Shown here piece by piece: positions 36,099 through 46,627 of a stretch of 64,000 nt of DNA. Location of the stretch: positions 1,520,501 to 1,584,500 of the forward strand of contig NZ_CP136921.1 of NCBI RefSeq assembly GCF_033100095.1, in the 5' to 3' direction. The stretch comes from Diaphorobacter limosus (GTDB taxonomy: Bacteria > Pseudomonadota > Gammaproteobacteria > Burkholderiales > Burkholderiaceae_C). Within the stretch, counting starts at the first letter, position 1. Every line of letters begins with the position of its first letter. The notes beneath the pieces were generated by a model. That model made no database searches. It was not told where the DNA came from and was given only the letters and a program-made list of their open reading frames with translations. Position numbers and translations under genes: made by a program.

Positions 36099-38813
36099 AT
36101 GACTCGAACAACAACGCTCCGCACGACCGCACCACAACATTCACTTGTCGCACACATGCATCGCTGGAAATTTTCTGCACTGGCCACAGCGGCCATTCTG
36201 TCGGCCGGACTGCTCGGCACCGATGCCAACGCCCTGACCCTGGGGCGCGTGAATGTGCAATCGGCCTTGGGTGAACCGCTGCGTGCCGAGATCGAATTGC
36301 CCCAGATCACGGCCGCCGAGGCCGAGTCGCTGCGCGTGAGCACCGCCAATGCGGCCGTGTTCCGCAGCCAGGGACTGGAATACTCGCCCACGGTCGGCAA
36401 CGTGCAGGTGCAGGTGCATCGCCGTGCCGATGGCTCCATGGTGCTGCGCCTGAGCAGCAGCCGCCCGATCAACGAACCGTTTGTGGATCTGGTGCTGGAC
36501 GCCACCTGGAGCTCGGGCCATATCGTGCGCAGCTACACCATGCTGTTCGACCCGCCGGCACAGGCCGGCAAGCCCGCCGATGTGACGGTTGCGCCGCAAG
36601 TCGCTGCGCCACGCGCCGAGAGCGTGCCGGCAGCGCCCCGCGCATCCTCGGCGCGGCCCGCGGCGCCCCCGGCGGCGGCACCGGCGGCAGCTGCCACCCG
36701 GCCATCTCCACGGGTGGCCCCAGCGCCCAGCCGGGCCCCTGCCGCAACAGAGGCTGCCGCAGGCGGCAACGACACCGTGACGGTACGCCCGGGCGATACG
36801 GCCGGACGCATTGCCAATACCCATAGACCGGCCAGCGTGTCGCTCGATCAGATGCTGGTCGCCATGGCGCAGGCCAACCCCAAGGCCTTCATCAATGGCA
36901 ACGTGAACCGGCTGCGCTCGGGTGCGGTGCTGCAGATGCCCAGCGAGTCCGATGCCCAGGCCACCCCGGCCAGCGAGGCACGCCAGATCGTCGCTGCGCA
37001 AAGCCGCGACTTCAACGAGTTCCGCCGCCGGCTGGCCGGCGCGGCCCCCACCGCACAGGTGGCTGCGGCCGAGCGTTCCGCCAGCGGATCGGTGCAGGCG
37101 CAGGTGGAAGAGGCCAAGCCCGCGGCTGCCAGCCCCGACAAGCTGACTCTGTCCAAGGGCGGCGTGCAAGCCCGCAAGGCCGACGAGCAGATGGCCCGCG
37201 ACAAGCAGTCCGATCAGAACACGGCCCGCATGGCCGAGCTGTCCAAGAACATCGCCGAGCTCAACCAGTTGAGTGGCGCATCCACACAGCCCGCCGCACC
37301 TGCAGCAGATACCAGCGCCGCAGCGCCAAACGCGGCTGGCAGTCAGTCCACGGTTGCCGTCCCTGCTCCTACCGGGCTGCCCGGGGCGGTTGCGCCGGCG
37401 CAGACCAACGCCATTCCCGATGCCCCGGCAACAGCCGAACAGGCGCCCACGGCCCCGCAAGCCACGCCACAGGAAGCGGCACCCACTCCGGCAGCCGCAG
37501 CAGCCCCGGCGCCCAAGCCCGCACCTCCGCCAGAGACCTATGAGGAGCCCAGCTTCCTGGGCTCGCTCACCGAAGACCCGCTGCTGGCCGGTGGCGCACT
37601 CGCGCTGGTGCTGGCGCTGCTCGGCTACGGTGGCTACCGCGTGGCGCAAAGCCGTCGGCAACAGGCGCAGCTGGACAGATCCTTCCAGGACAGCGGCAAC
37701 CCCGACTCCTTCTTCGGGGCCAGTGGTGGCCAGCATGTGGACACGGCCAACAGCAGCCTGACCACCGGCGCGTCGTCGATGTCCTATTCGCCCAGCCAAC
37801 TCGACGTGGGCGGCGACGTGGATCCCGTGGCCGAAGCCGACGTGTACCTGGCCTATGGCCGTGATCTGCAGGCCGAAGAAATCCTCAAGGAGGCCATGCG
37901 CCACAATCCCGAGCGCGTCGCCATACCCGTCAAGCTGGCCGAGATCTATGCCAAGCGCCAGGATCGCAAGGCGCTGGAGTCGGCCGCCAGCGATGTCTTC
38001 CGGCTGACCAACGGGCAAGGCCCCGACTGGTCGCGCGTTGCGGATCTGGGCCGCACACTGGACGCGGACAACACCCTGTACCAGCCCGGCGGCCGTCCCG
38101 CCGCAAACCCTGACAACGAGCACGACATCACCCCCCTGACCAATTTCCCCAGCACCGTGGGCGTGGGCGCGCCAACCAGCGCCGGCCCCGACTCCGTCCT
38201 GCCCGACCTGGATCTGGATCTGGATCTGGATCTGGATCTCGACCTGCACGATGCACCGCCAGCTCCGGCACCTGCACCCAGCGCCTTCGCCATGGCCGCT
38301 GCCGCGAGCGAGCTGGCCGCAACGCAAGGCGCAGCGGCCACGCCTTCCGCCAGCGAAGTCCTTCCCTCTCCGCTGGACGCCATCGACCTGGAATTGCCAC
38401 AGGCAGAGCCCGAGACCGAGAAGGCTCCGGGTGCCACCGGGGCCGCATCGCTGACGACCGAACCCGCGCCCCTGGACTTTGACACCGACAACCTGCTGCT
38501 GGCCGACTCGGCAGCCACCCCGCTGGCGGCCAGCGATGCCAAGGACTCGGCCCCTGCGGCACTGGAATTCGACCTGGGGGATCTGAACCTTGACCTGAGC
38601 CTGCCCGCTGCCCCCACTGCTGCTGCGCAAGCGGATGCCGGCGCTGCGGAGCCCCTGCCCGACGATCCGCTGACCACCAAGCTGGCACTGGCCGAAGAAT
38701 TCAACACCATTGGCGACAGCGAGGGTGCCCGCACCCTGGTCGAGGAAGTCATCGCCGAATCGACCGGCGAACTCAAGGCCCGCGCCCAGCGCCTGCTGGC
38801 CGAGCTGGGCTGA
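36099..38813 (+). CDS. fimV: FimV/HubP-like polar landmark protein
   Basis: A 904-residue protein. Signal-type segment at about 28-45 (FSALATAAILSAGLLG), conserved N-domain (LTLGRVNVQSALGEPLRAEI), LysM peptidoglycan-binding domain (about 225-285: NDTVTVRPGDTAGRIANTHR), a long Ala/Pro/Gln-rich linker, one membrane helix near 490-510 (GGALALVLALLGYGGYRVA), an acidic cytoplasmic part with a seven-unit Asp-Leu run, and the C-terminal FimV TPR-like motif (LALAEEFNTIGDSEGARTLV). FimV/HubP organise type IV pili, chemotaxis or chromosome proteins at the pole. An ATG at 36156 would give a shorter, more standard signal peptide. Confidence 0.9.
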   Translation: MTRTTTLRTTAPQHSLVAHMHRWKFSALATAAILSAGLLGTDANALTLGRVNVQSALGEPLRAEIELPQITAAEAESLRVSTANAAVFRSQGLEYSPTVGNVQVQVHRRADGSMVLRLSSSRPINEPFVDLVLDATWSSGHIVRSYTMLFDPPAQAGKPADVTVAPQVAAPRAESVPAAPRASSARPAAPPAAAPAAAATRPSPRVAPAPSRAPAATEAAAGGNDTVTVRPGDTAGRIANTHRPASVSLDQMLVAMAQANPKAFINGNVNRLRSGAVLQMPSESDAQATPASEARQIVAAQSRDFNEFRRRLAGAAPTAQVAAAERSASGSVQAQVEEAKPAAASPDKLTLSKGGVQARKADEQMARDKQSDQNTARMAELSKNIAELNQLSGASTQPAAPAADTSAAAPNAAGSQSTVAVPAPTGLPGAVAPAQTNAIPDAPATAEQAPTAPQATPQEAAPTPAAAAAPAPKPAPPPETYEEPSFLGSLTEDPLLAGGALALVLALLGYGGYRVAQSRRQQAQLDRSFQDSGNPDSFFGASGGQHVDTANSSLTTGASSMSYSPSQLDVGGDVDPVAEADVYLAYGRDLQAEEILKEAMRHNPERVAIPVKLAEIYAKRQDRKALESAASDVFRLTNGQGPDWSRVADLGRTLDADNTLYQPGGRPAANPDNEHDITPLTNFPSTVGVGAPTSAGPDSVLPDLDLDLDLDLDLDLHDAPPAPAPAPSAFAMAAAASELAATQGAAATPSASEVLPSPLDAIDLELPQAEPETEKAPGATGAASLTTEPAPLDFDTDNLLLADSAATPLAASDAKDSAPAALEFDLGDLNLDLSLPAAPTAAAQADAGAAEPLPDDPLTTKLALAEEFNTIGDSEGARTLVEEVIAESTGELKARAQRLLAELG

Positions 38814-38880
38814 TGCCGCATGCCATGCGCAGGGACGGCGCCTGCCGCCGCGCCGCACCGTTCGCGCCAGGGGGCCTGGC

Positions 38881-39705
38881 ATGAGGGTGGCCCTGGGCGT
38901 CAGCTACAACGGCCAGGCCTATAGCGGCTGGCAAAGCCAGCCCGGCGGGAATACCGTTCAAGACCATCTCGAAGCGGCCCTGGGCCGCTTTGCCACGCAC
39001 AAGGTGGCAACCATTTGCGCCGGCCGTACCGATGCCGGCGTGCATGGGCTGATGCAGGTGGTGCACTTCGACACGGCGCTCGAGCGCGCGCCGTTTTCCT
39101 GGGTGCGCGGCACCAACACCTTTTTGCCTGCCGACATCGCCGTGCAATGGGCGCAGCCCGTACCCGACAGCTTTCACTCGCGCGCCTGCGCCGTGGCGCG
39201 CCGTTATGCCTATGTACTGCTGCAGTCACCCGTGCGCCCCAGCGTGGATGCGGGCCGCGTCGGCTGGGTGTTCCATGCGCTGGACGAAGAGGCCATGCAG
39301 GCGGCCGTGCAACACCTGCTGGGCGAGCATGACTTCACGTCGTTTCGCGCCAGCGCCTGCCAGGCCAAGTCGCCCATCAAGACGCTGCAGCGCATCAGCA
39401 TCACGCGGCGCAGCCCGCCCGCCGGAGAATCCGCCGGCGACCATGGCTGCGCGCCCTGCTACTGGCGCTTCGAGTTCGAGGGCAATGCTTTTTTGCACCA
39501 CATGATCCGCAACATCATGGGCTGCATCGTCGCCATAGGCCAGGGGCTGTACCCGCCCGACTGGATGCGCCAGGTGCTGGAGGCACGTTCGCGCGACGCG
39601 GCGGCGCCCACCTTCTCGCCCGATGGCCTGTACTTTCAGGGGCCGGTATACGCCGCCGAGTGGGGCCTGCCCACGCGCACGGCTGCGTATGATTGGCTGC
39701 CATGA
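38881..39705 (+). CDS. truA: tRNA pseudouridine(38-40) synthase
   Basis: A 274-residue TruA (RVALGVSYNGQAYSGWQSQP). The catalytic Asp51 is in CAGRTDAGVHGLMQVVHFD, and EGNAFLHHMIRNIMGC is intact. It modifies the anticodon arm of many tRNAs. The ATG at 38881 gives the canonical start; an upstream ATG would add an Arg-rich tail. Its stop overlaps the trpF start by four bases. Confidence 0.96.
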   Translation: MRVALGVSYNGQAYSGWQSQPGGNTVQDHLEAALGRFATHKVATICAGRTDAGVHGLMQVVHFDTALERAPFSWVRGTNTFLPADIAVQWAQPVPDSFHSRACAVARRYAYVLLQSPVRPSVDAGRVGWVFHALDEEAMQAAVQHLLGEHDFTSFRASACQAKSPIKTLQRISITRRSPPAGESAGDHGCAPCYWRFEFEGNAFLHHMIRNIMGCIVAIGQGLYPPDWMRQVLEARSRDAAAPTFSPDGLYFQGPVYAAEWGLPTRTAAYDWLP

Positions 39706-40424
39706 GCAGCGCCCCTCCCTCTTCCATACCCGTACGTACCCGCATCAAGATCTGCGGCCTGACGCGCGAGCAGGACGTGGACGCCGCCGTGGCCGCGGGA
39801 GCAGACGCCATCGGTTTCGTGCTCTACCCCAAGAGCCCGCGCGCAGTCAGCCCTGCGCGCGCTGCCGAGCTGGCCCGGCGCCTGCCGCCCTTCGTCACGC
39901 CGGTACTGCTGTTCGTCAACGCAAAAGCTACTGAAGTGATAGCTGCAAGCGCCTATGTATCGGGCGCTACAGTGCAATTTCATGGTGATGAATTGCCCGC
40001 AGACTGCTGGGCCGCCAGCGACCAGGGGCGCATCCCCTTTCTGTGTGCGGCGCGCATACCCCTGGGCGACGGTGCGGCAAGGTTTGACCTCGTAAAATAC
40101 GCGCAGGACTACTCTCACGCCCGTGCCATCCTGCTCGACGCCCATGTCGAAGGCTATGGCGGCGGCGGCAAGGCATTCAATTGGTCACTCCTGCCACCAA
40201 GCGTCAACTCTCACCTCGTTTTGTCTGGTGGACTCACGCCTGCAAACGTGACCGATGGCATCAGCCAAGTACGCCCGCGTTGCAAGACGCTGGCGGTTGA
40301 TGTCAGCTCCGGCGTGGAACTTGACGGCCCCGATGGCCGGCCCCTCAAGGGCATCAAGGACGCCGGCAAGATCCAGCGCTTCGTCGCCGCCGTGCGTGCG
40401 GCCGACGCAGCACCAGCCATATGA
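39702..40424 (+). CDS. trpF: Phosphoribosylanthranilate isomerase
   Basis: A 240-residue TIM-barrel isomerase (TRIKICGLTREQDVDAAVAA, DAIGFVLYPKSPRAVS, LSGGLTPANVTDGI, AVDVSSGVE). It catalyses the Amadori step of tryptophan synthesis. The ATG at 39702 overlaps the truA stop. Codons about 80-92 are encoded by a sequence with the full geometry of the 39-bp palindromic repeat, yet the spacing between FVN and QFHGDE is the normal 18 residues, so the barrel should be intact. Confidence 0.95.
   Translation: MSSAPPSSIPVRTRIKICGLTREQDVDAAVAAGADAIGFVLYPKSPRAVSPARAAELARRLPPFVTPVLLFVNAKATEVIAASAYVSGATVQFHGDELPADCWAASDQGRIPFLCAARIPLGDGAARFDLVKYAQDYSHARAILLDAHVEGYGGGGKAFNWSLLPPSVNSHLVLSGGLTPANVTDGISQVRPRCKTLAVDVSSGVELDGPDGRPLKGIKDAGKIQRFVAAVRAADAAPAI
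39939..39977. repeat. 39-bp palindromic repeat inside trpF (copy 7)
   Basis: ATAGCT (39939-39944), AGCGCCTA (39948-39955) and GGGCGCT (39962-39968) keep the exact spacing of the family, in frame within the trpF coding sequence. Confidence 0.6.
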
Positions 40425-40430
40425 ATCCGA

Positions 40431-41699
40431 ATGTCTGAATACCACCAACCCGATGCCTCGGGCCACTTTGGCCCCTATGGCGGCAGCTTCGTCAGCGAGA
40501 CGCTGACGCATGCCATCGATGAATTGCGCCAGGCCTATGCGCGCTACCAGCACGACCCTGAGTTCCTGGCCGAATTTCATTACGAGCTGGCACATTTCGT
40601 CGGTCGCCCCTCGCCCGTCTACCACGCCGCGCGCACCAGCCGCGAGATCGGCGGCGCGCAGATCTACTTGAAGCGCGAGGATCTGAACCACACCGGCGCG
40701 CACAAGATCAACAACGTCATCGGCCAGGCCATGCTGGCCCGGCGCATGGGCAAGCCGCGCATCATTGCCGAGACCGGCGCCGGCCAGCACGGCGTGGCCA
40801 CGGCCACCATCTGCGCGCGCTACGGCCTGGAATGCGTGGTCTACATGGGCTCCGAGGACGTGAAGCGCCAAAGCCCCAACGTCTATCGCATGAAGCTGCT
40901 GGGCGCCACCGTCGTGCCGGTTGAATCCGGCAGCAAGACGCTCAAGGACGCCCTCAACGAGGCCATGCGCGACTGGGTGGCGAACGTGGACAACACCTTC
41001 TACATCATCGGCACCGTGGCCGGCCCCCACCCCTACCCGATGATGGTGCGCGACTTCCAGAGCGTGATCGGCCAGGAATGCCTGACGCAGATGCCGGCCA
41101 TGCTGGCCGAGCAAAAAATTGCCGCCGAGCAGCCCGACGCCGTGGTCGCCTGCGTGGGCGGGGGCAGCAATGCCATGGGCATCTTCCACCCCTATATCCC
41201 GTTCGAGAACACGCGCCTGATCGGCGTCGAGGCCGCCGGCGAGGGGCTCGATAGCGGCAAGCATTCGGCCAGCCTGCAGCGGGGCAGCAGCGGCGTGCTG
41301 CACGGCAACCGCACCTTCATATTGCAGGACGAAAACGGCCAGATCACCGAGACGCACAGCATCAGCGCCGGCCTGGACTACCCCGGCGTCGGCCCCGAGC
41401 ATGCCTGGCTGCAAGAGATCGGGCGCGCCGAGTACGTGGGCATCACCGACGCCGAGGCGCTGGCCGCCTTCCACCACCTGTGCCGCACCGAGGGCATCAT
41501 CCCGGCCCTCGAATCCAGCCACGCCATGGCCTACGCCATGAAGCTTGCCAAGACCATGGGCCCCGATCAGTCCATCCTCGTGAACCTGTCCGGCCGCGGC
41601 GACAAGGACATTGGCACGGTGGCCGACCTGTCGGGCGTCGATTTCTATGACCGCCCCTCGATGCGGGGTTTGACCGTCAAGGGAGGGCCCGCTGCATGA
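40431..41699 (+). CDS. trpB: Tryptophan synthase beta chain
   Basis: A 422-residue PLP enzyme. The PLP lysine is in [16 protein letters not shown], the phosphate loop is [10 protein letters not shown], and [20 protein letters not shown] is conserved. It condenses indole with serine. It follows trpF by 6 bases and overlaps trpA by four (ATGA), giving tight coupling of the two subunits. Confidence 0.98.
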   Translation: MSEYHQPDASGHFGPYGGSFVSETLTHAIDELRQAYARYQHDPEFLAEFHYELAHFVGRPSPVYHAARTSREIGGAQIYLKREDLNHTGAHKINNVIGQAMLARRMGKPRIIAETGAGQHGVATATICARYGLECVVYMGSEDVKRQSPNVYRMKLLGATVVPVESGSKTLKDALNEAMRDWVANVDNTFYIIGTVAGPHPYPMMVRDFQSVIGQECLTQMPAMLAEQKIAAEQPDAVVACVGGGSNAMGIFHPYIPFENTRLIGVEAAGEGLDSGKHSASLQRGSSGVLHGNRTFILQDENGQITETHSISAGLDYPGVGPEHAWLQEIGRAEYVGITDAEALAAFHHLCRTEGIIPALESSHAMAYAMKLAKTMGPDQSILVNLSGRGDKDIGTVADLSGVDFYDRPSMRGLTVKGGPAA

Positions 41700-42514
41700 G
41701 CCACCCACAACGCATTGCAAGCACCTTTGCCGAACTCCAGGCCAAGGGCCGCAAGGCCCTCATCCCCTATGTGACGGCCGGCTTCCCGTTCGCCGACATC
41801 ACGCCCGCCCTGATGCACGGCATGGTCGAGGCCGGCGCCGACGTGATCGAGCTGGGCGTGCCCTTTTCCGACCCCATGGCCGACGGCCCGGTGATCCAGA
41901 AGGCGGGCGAAAAAGCCCTGGCCCTGGGCATAGGCCTGGCCCAGGTGCTGGACATGGTGCGCACCTTTCGCCAACGCAACGACAGCACGCCCGTGGTGCT
42001 GATGGGCTACGCCAACCCGGTGGAGCGCTACGAGCAGCGCCATGGCCAGGGCTCTTTTGCCCGCGATGCCGGCGCGGCTGGCGTCGATGGCGTGCTGGTC
42101 GTGGACTACCCACCCGAGGAATGCGAGCAGTTCGCCGCCGACCTGCGCGCCCACGGCATCGACCTGATCTTTTTGCTGGCCCCGACCTCCACACCCGAGC
42201 GCATGCAGCAGGTGGCCAAGGTCGCCAGCGGCTATGTGTACTATGTCTCGCTCAAGGGCGTGACGGGCTCGGGCGCACTCGACACCGCAGCGGTGGAGGC
42301 CATGCTGCCGCGCATCCGCGAGCATGTGAAGATCCCTGTCGGCGTGGGCTTCGGCATCCGCGACGCGGCCACGGCCCAGGCGATTAGCCGCGTGGCCGAC
42401 GCAGTGGTCATAGGCAGCCGCATCATCGGCCTGATCGAAGACCAGCCGCACGAGCGGGTGGTTGGGGTCACCGTGGACTTCCTGCGCCAGGTGCGCAAGG
42501 CGCTGGACGCATAA
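41696..42514 (+). CDS. trpA: Tryptophan synthase alpha chain
   Basis: A 272-residue TIM-barrel lyase that splits indole-3-glycerol phosphate and passes indole to TrpB. The catalytic Glu is in [20 protein letters not shown] and the Asp in [14 protein letters not shown]; the C-terminal phosphate site is [20 protein letters not shown]. The coding sequence overlaps trpB. Usual length. Confidence 0.98.
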   Translation: MSHPQRIASTFAELQAKGRKALIPYVTAGFPFADITPALMHGMVEAGADVIELGVPFSDPMADGPVIQKAGEKALALGIGLAQVLDMVRTFRQRNDSTPVVLMGYANPVERYEQRHGQGSFARDAGAAGVDGVLVVDYPPEECEQFAADLRAHGIDLIFLLAPTSTPERMQQVAKVASGYVYYVSLKGVTGSGALDTAAVEAMLPRIREHVKIPVGVGFGIRDAATAQAISRVADAVVIGSRIIGLIEDQPHERVVGVTVDFLRQVRKALDA

Positions 42515-42548
42515 TTCGGGACGCAACCCCCTGAGCGGCTGCGCCGCT

Positions 42549-42638
42549 TCCCCCTTCTCTCGCGCGATGCGCGGGAAGGGGGACGCCGCCAGTGCGGCGG
42601 GGCGGCCCTTGCACGGCGGCCCTTGCACGGCGGCCCTC
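42549..42638. repeat. REP-like hairpin plus tandem 14-mers between trpA and accD
   Basis: TCCCCCTTC (42549-42557) is complementary to 42575-42583. Downstream, GGCGGCCCTTGCAC is repeated at 42601-42614 and 42615-42628, with a partial third copy to 42638. Confidence 0.7.
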
Positions 42639-42712
42639 GCCCGGGTCGCGCCAGTTTCATAGGCTGCGGCGTAATGCGACGCAGCTTGGCAAATTCATAC
42701 AAAGGAACACCC

Positions 42713-43585
42713 ATGTCCTGGCTCGAAAAACTCCTGCCTTCCAAAATCCAGCAGACCAACGCCACCGAGCGTCGCCAGATGCCCGAGGGCCTGTGGACCA
42801 AGTGCCCCAGTTGCGAGACCGTGCTCTACAAGAGCGACCTGGAGCAGAACCAGAACGTCTGCCCCAAGTGCAGCCACCACCACCGCATCGGCGCGCGCGC
42901 GCGGCTCAATGCCTTTCTCGACGGCGAGGGCCGCTACGAGATCGGCCAGGAGGTGCTGCCCGTCGATGCGCTCAAGTTCAAGGACAGCCGCAAGTACCCC
43001 GAGCGCCTGAAGGAGGCGCTGGAGAACACCGGCGAGACCGACGCGCTCATCGTCATGGGCGGCGCGGTCAAGAGCATCAACCTGGTCGCCGCCTGCTTCG
43101 AGTTCGACTTCATGGGCGGCTCCATGGGCAGCGTGGTCGGCGAGCGCTTCGTGCGCGGCGTCGAGACCGCCATCGAGCAGAAGGTGCCCTTCATCTGCTT
43201 TACCGCCACCGGCGGCGCGCGCATGCAGGAGGGCCTGCTGTCGCTGATGCAGATGGCCAAGACCAACGCCGCCCTCACGCGCCTGGCCAAGAAGGGCCTG
43301 CCCTATATCAGCGTGCTAACCGACCCGACGATGGGCGGCGTCTCGGCCGGCTTTGCCTTTGTTGGCGACATCGTGATTGCCGAGCCCAAAGCGCTGATCG
43401 GCTTTGCCGGCCCGCGCGTGATCGAGTCCACCGTGCGCGTGACCCTGCCCGAGGGCTTTCAACGCGCCGAATTCCTGCAGACCAAGGGCGCGGTGGACTT
43501 CATCTGCGACCGCCGCGAACTGCGCGAGACCGTGGCGCAATGCCTGTCCATGCTGCAGCGCCTGCCTGCGGACGCCGTAGCATGA
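42713..43585 (+). CDS. accD: Acetyl-CoA carboxylase carboxyltransferase subunit beta
   Basis: A 290-residue AccD with the N-terminal zinc ribbon (CPSC ... CPKCSHHHR) and carboxyltransferase core ([37 protein letters not shown]). With AccA it transfers CO2 from biotin to acetyl-CoA, the first step of fatty-acid synthesis. AAGGA before the ATG at 42713 fixes the start. In many Burkholderiales folC follows; here a repeat and the convergent yggT follow. Confidence 0.97.
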   Translation: MSWLEKLLPSKIQQTNATERRQMPEGLWTKCPSCETVLYKSDLEQNQNVCPKCSHHHRIGARARLNAFLDGEGRYEIGQEVLPVDALKFKDSRKYPERLKEALENTGETDALIVMGGAVKSINLVAACFEFDFMGGSMGSVVGERFVRGVETAIEQKVPFICFTATGGARMQEGLLSLMQMAKTNAALTRLAKKGLPYISVLTDPTMGGVSAGFAFVGDIVIAEPKALIGFAGPRVIESTVRVTLPEGFQRAEFLQTKGAVDFICDRRELRETVAQCLSMLQRLPADAVA

Positions 43586-43595
43586 TATGAAAATA

Positions 43596-43634
43596 ATAGC
43601 TGTCAGCGCTTGCCCAGCAAGCGCTAGAAGCTAT
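43596..43634. repeat. 39-bp palindromic repeat, copy 8 (type copy, fully symmetric)
   Basis: ATAGCT-N3-AGCGCTTG-N5-CAAGCGCT-N3-AGCTAT, every paired arm complementary. It lies between the convergent accD and yggT, where it could also act as a bidirectional terminator because A- and T-runs flank it. Confidence 0.9.
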
Positions 43635-43645
43635 TTTGTTCAAAT

Positions 43646-44200
43646 TTATTGGCCCATCATGACGCTGGCCTGCAAATGGCCCAGCACGATGGACAGCACC
43701 TGCAGCAGCACCAGCAGCACCAGCGGTGATAGATCAATGCCGCCCAGCAGCGGCACGACGCGCCGCACCGGTTGCAGCAGCGGCTCGCTCAGGCGGGCAA
43801 TGACGTCGCTGATGGGTGTGCGCGTCTGCATCCACGACAAGATGGCATAGGCAATCAGCAGGCCCATCAGGCCCGACACGGTGACGCGCGCCAGACTGAA
43901 CAGCGCCATCCACGGCAGCCAGGCCAGGCCCAGGCCTGCCCCCACCAGCAACCACAGAAGCAGGTACTGCACCAGCTGCAGCAAAAAGGCCGCAACCAGG
44001 CAAGACAAATCCCAGCGCCCCGCAGCCGGTATCAGCTTGCGCAGCGGCAGCACCAGCCAGTCGGTGAGAGCAAAGACCAGCCGCCCCACCGGGTTGCCAA
44101 AAGGCACGCGCTGCAACTGCATGTACAGACGCAGCAGACAGGCGCCGGTCAGCAGCCCGCTCACGACTTCAAGAAGATAGGAAATGATCTGAAACAGCAT
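43646..44200 (-). CDS. YggT-family integral membrane protein
   Basis: A 184-residue membrane protein consisting of two YggT repeats, each with a hydrophobic helix pair and the motif NPVGRLVFALTDWLVLPLRK or ISDVIARLSEPLLQPVRRVV. The family (also YlmG/CCB3) is linked to membrane-protein or cell-division functions and osmotic tolerance; its biochemistry is unclear. I chose the ATG at 44200, which gives MLFQIISYLLEVVSGLLTGA, the usual family start; ATG 44218 is possible. Confidence 0.88.
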   Translation of the reverse strand: MLFQIISYLLEVVSGLLTGACLLRLYMQLQRVPFGNPVGRLVFALTDWLVLPLRKLIPAAGRWDLSCLVAAFLLQLVQYLLLWLLVGAGLGLAWLPWMALFSLARVTVSGLMGLLIAYAILSWMQTRTPISDVIARLSEPLLQPVRRVVPLLGGIDLSPLVLLVLLQVLSIVLGHLQASVMMGQ

Positions 44201-44291
44201 GGGGATCGACAAATGCATGCGCCCAACAAGCGCCACGGCGCCGACGGTGGCGCAGCGTGGGATGATAGCGAGGCTGCCTGGGCCCAACGCC

Positions 44292-44927
44292 ATGCCGGAT
44301 CCCCTGACATTGACATCGCTCCCGCTGTTCCCGCTGAACACCGTGTTGTTTCCGGGCGGCTTGCTGGCGCTGCGCGTGTTCGAGGTACGTTACTTGGACA
44401 TGGTGCGCAAATGCCGACAGACCGGCTCTCCCTTTGGCGTGGTCACGCTCACAGCAGGGCAGGAGGTGCGCAGCGCCGCAGCCCCCGAGGAGCGGTTCCA
44501 GCCCCAGGGCACACTGGCCGTCATCGAACAGCTGCAGACGCCGCAACCCGGCCTGATCACCCTGCGCTGCCGCGGTACCGAGCGCTTTCACATCACGCAG
44601 CAACACCAGCTGCCCTACGGCCTGTGGCTGGCAGACGTACAGCAATTGCCCGACGACCCGCAGGTACCGCTGCCCGCCGACTTGCAAAGCCTTGCGGCCA
44701 AGCTGGGGCTGCTGCTGGCAGCGCAGCATCAGCGCGGCAGCACGCCTGGCCACCCCATTCCCCCCACGCCTGCGCAACTGCAGGACTGCGGCTGGGTCGC
44801 CAACCGCTGGTGCGAGCTGCTGCCCGTGCCGCTGGAACTGAAACACCACCTGATGACGCTGGACAGCCCGCTGTTGCGCCTGGAGCTGGTGGGCGATGTG
44901 CTGGAGCGCCTGGGAATTGCACCGTGA
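44292..44927 (+). CDS. LON substrate-binding domain protein (stand-alone)
   Basis: A 211-residue protein consisting of only the N-terminal LON domain ([35 protein letters not shown]) with no ATPase or protease part. Stand-alone LON-domain proteins are common in Burkholderiales and are of unknown function, presumed to bind peptides or misfolded proteins. The ATG at 44292 begins the conserved domain just before [17 protein letters not shown]. It is divergent from yggT and 142 bases upstream of lysS. Confidence 0.85.
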   Translation: MPDPLTLTSLPLFPLNTVLFPGGLLALRVFEVRYLDMVRKCRQTGSPFGVVTLTAGQEVRSAAAPEERFQPQGTLAVIEQLQTPQPGLITLRCRGTERFHITQQHQLPYGLWLADVQQLPDDPQVPLPADLQSLAAKLGLLLAAQHQRGSTPGHPIPPTPAQLQDCGWVANRWCELLPVPLELKHHLMTLDSPLLRLELVGDVLERLGIAP

Positions 44928-45069
44928 ACATGGCGCGATCGAGCACCCACACACACGGCGGCTGGGTGGTTCCTGCCATACCCGGCCGGCCGGTCAACCC
45001 AGCCCCGGACACCTGGCATGCGCGAAAACCCTAAAATCGCCGGTTTGCCCCTTCTTGCCCGACGGCACC

Positions 45070-46617
45070 ATGTCTGAACAAAACCAAGCCCCCATCCAGC
45101 CCCAGGACGAAAACCAGCTCATCGCCGAACGCCGCGAGAAGCTCAAGGCACTGCGCGCGGGCCAGGCCCAGGGCCGGGGTGTGGCGTTTCCCAATGACTT
45201 CAAGCCGCGGGACCACGCCGCCAGCCTGCAGCAGCGCTACGGCAGCCTCGCTGCCGAGGCGCTGGAGACGGAGAACATATCGGTCAGCCTGGGCGGCCGC
45301 ATGATGCTCAAGCGCGTCATGGGCAAGGCCAGCTTTGCCACGCTGCAGGACGGTTCGCTGGGTGACACGGGCGGTCGCATACAGCTGTATGTGACACGCG
45401 ATGCCGTCGGCGAAGAGGTCTACGCCGACTTCAAACGCTGGGATCTGGGCGACATCGTGGGCGCGGAGGGCCAGCTCATGAAGACCAAGACCGGCGAGCT
45501 GTCGGTCAAGGTGACCACCTTGCGCCTGCTCACCAAGAGCCTGCGCCCCATGCCCGACAAATTCCATGGCGTGGCCGACCAGGAGGTCAAGTACCGCCAG
45601 CGCTATGTCGATCTGATGACCGACGACGCCGCGCGCCGGCGCTTCGTGGCGCGCAGCAAGGCGGTCGGCTCGATCCGCAACTTCATGGTCGAGCATGGCT
45701 TCCTGGAGGTGGAGACGCCCATGCTGCACCCCATCCCGGGCGGCGCCAACGCCCGCCCCTTCGTTACACACCACAACGCGCTGGAGCAGGAGATGTTCCT
45801 GCGCATCGCCCCCGAGCTGTACTTGAAGCGCCTGGTGGTCGGCGGCTTCGAGCGCGTGTTCGAGATTAACCGCAACTTCCGCAACGAAGGTATCTCGGTA
45901 CGCCACAACCCCGAGTTCACGATGATGGAGTTCTACGCGGCCTACTGGAACTACCGCGACCTGATGGACTTCACGGAACAGCTGGTACGCGACGCGGCGC
46001 TCAAGGCCACGGGTACGCTGCAACTCACCTATGGCGGGCGCGCCGTCGATCTGTCCCAACCCTTCCAGCGCCTGACGATTCGCGAGGCCATCTACCAGTA
46101 CACCGAGGCAGGCGCCCATGTGGACGATGCCGCCTGGCTCATCGGCGCGCTGAAAAAGCTCGGCATGAGCGAGGAAAAGGATCGCCTGTCCACCCGCAGC
46201 CTGGCCAGCCTGCAGGTGCTGTACTTCGAGGAAACGGTGGAGGACAAGCTCTGGCAGCCGACCTTCATCATGGAACACCCGACCGAGATCAGCCCGCTGG
46301 CGCGCGCCAATGATGCCCGCCCTGAGGTCACCGAGCGCTTCGAGCTCTACATCACCGGCCGCGAGTTCGGCAACGGCTTCAGTGAGCTGAATGACGCCGA
46401 GGACCAGGCCGCACGCTTCAACGCCCAGGTGGCTGCCAAGGACAGCGGCGACGACGAGGCCATGTTCTTCGACCACGACTTCGTGCGCGCGCTCGAATAC
46501 GGCATGCCCCCCACGGGCGGCTGCGGCATCGGCATAGACCGGCTGATGATGCTGCTCACCGACAGCCCCAGCATCCGCGACGTGATCCTGTTCCCGGCAC
46601 TGCGCCGCGAGCAATAA
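45070..46617 (+). CDS. lysS: Lysyl-tRNA synthetase, class II
   Basis: A 515-residue class II synthetase with the N-terminal OB-fold anticodon domain ([20 protein letters not shown]), motif 2 ([20 protein letters not shown]) and motif 3 ([20 protein letters not shown]). It charges tRNA-Lys. The ATG at 45070 gives the expected start [20 protein letters not shown]. Followed 10 bases later by an MscS-type gene. Confidence 0.98.
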   Translation: MSEQNQAPIQPQDENQLIAERREKLKALRAGQAQGRGVAFPNDFKPRDHAASLQQRYGSLAAEALETENISVSLGGRMMLKRVMGKASFATLQDGSLGDTGGRIQLYVTRDAVGEEVYADFKRWDLGDIVGAEGQLMKTKTGELSVKVTTLRLLTKSLRPMPDKFHGVADQEVKYRQRYVDLMTDDAARRRFVARSKAVGSIRNFMVEHGFLEVETPMLHPIPGGANARPFVTHHNALEQEMFLRIAPELYLKRLVVGGFERVFEINRNFRNEGISVRHNPEFTMMEFYAAYWNYRDLMDFTEQLVRDAALKATGTLQLTYGGRAVDLSQPFQRLTIREAIYQYTEAGAHVDDAAWLIGALKKLGMSEEKDRLSTRSLASLQVLYFEETVEDKLWQPTFIMEHPTEISPLARANDARPEVTERFELYITGREFGNGFSELNDAEDQAARFNAQVAAKDSGDDEAMFFDHDFVRALEYGMPPTGGCGIGIDRLMMLLTDSPSIRDVILFPALRREQ

Positions 46618-46627
46618 GCCAGGACCC

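Noticed and set aside
36141..38882. Very long open frame antisense to fimV (and similar frames antisense to dnaK, phoH, lysS)
   Set aside because: High GC content keeps antisense frames open; composition is low-complexity and no family is recognisable, while the sense protein is clear.
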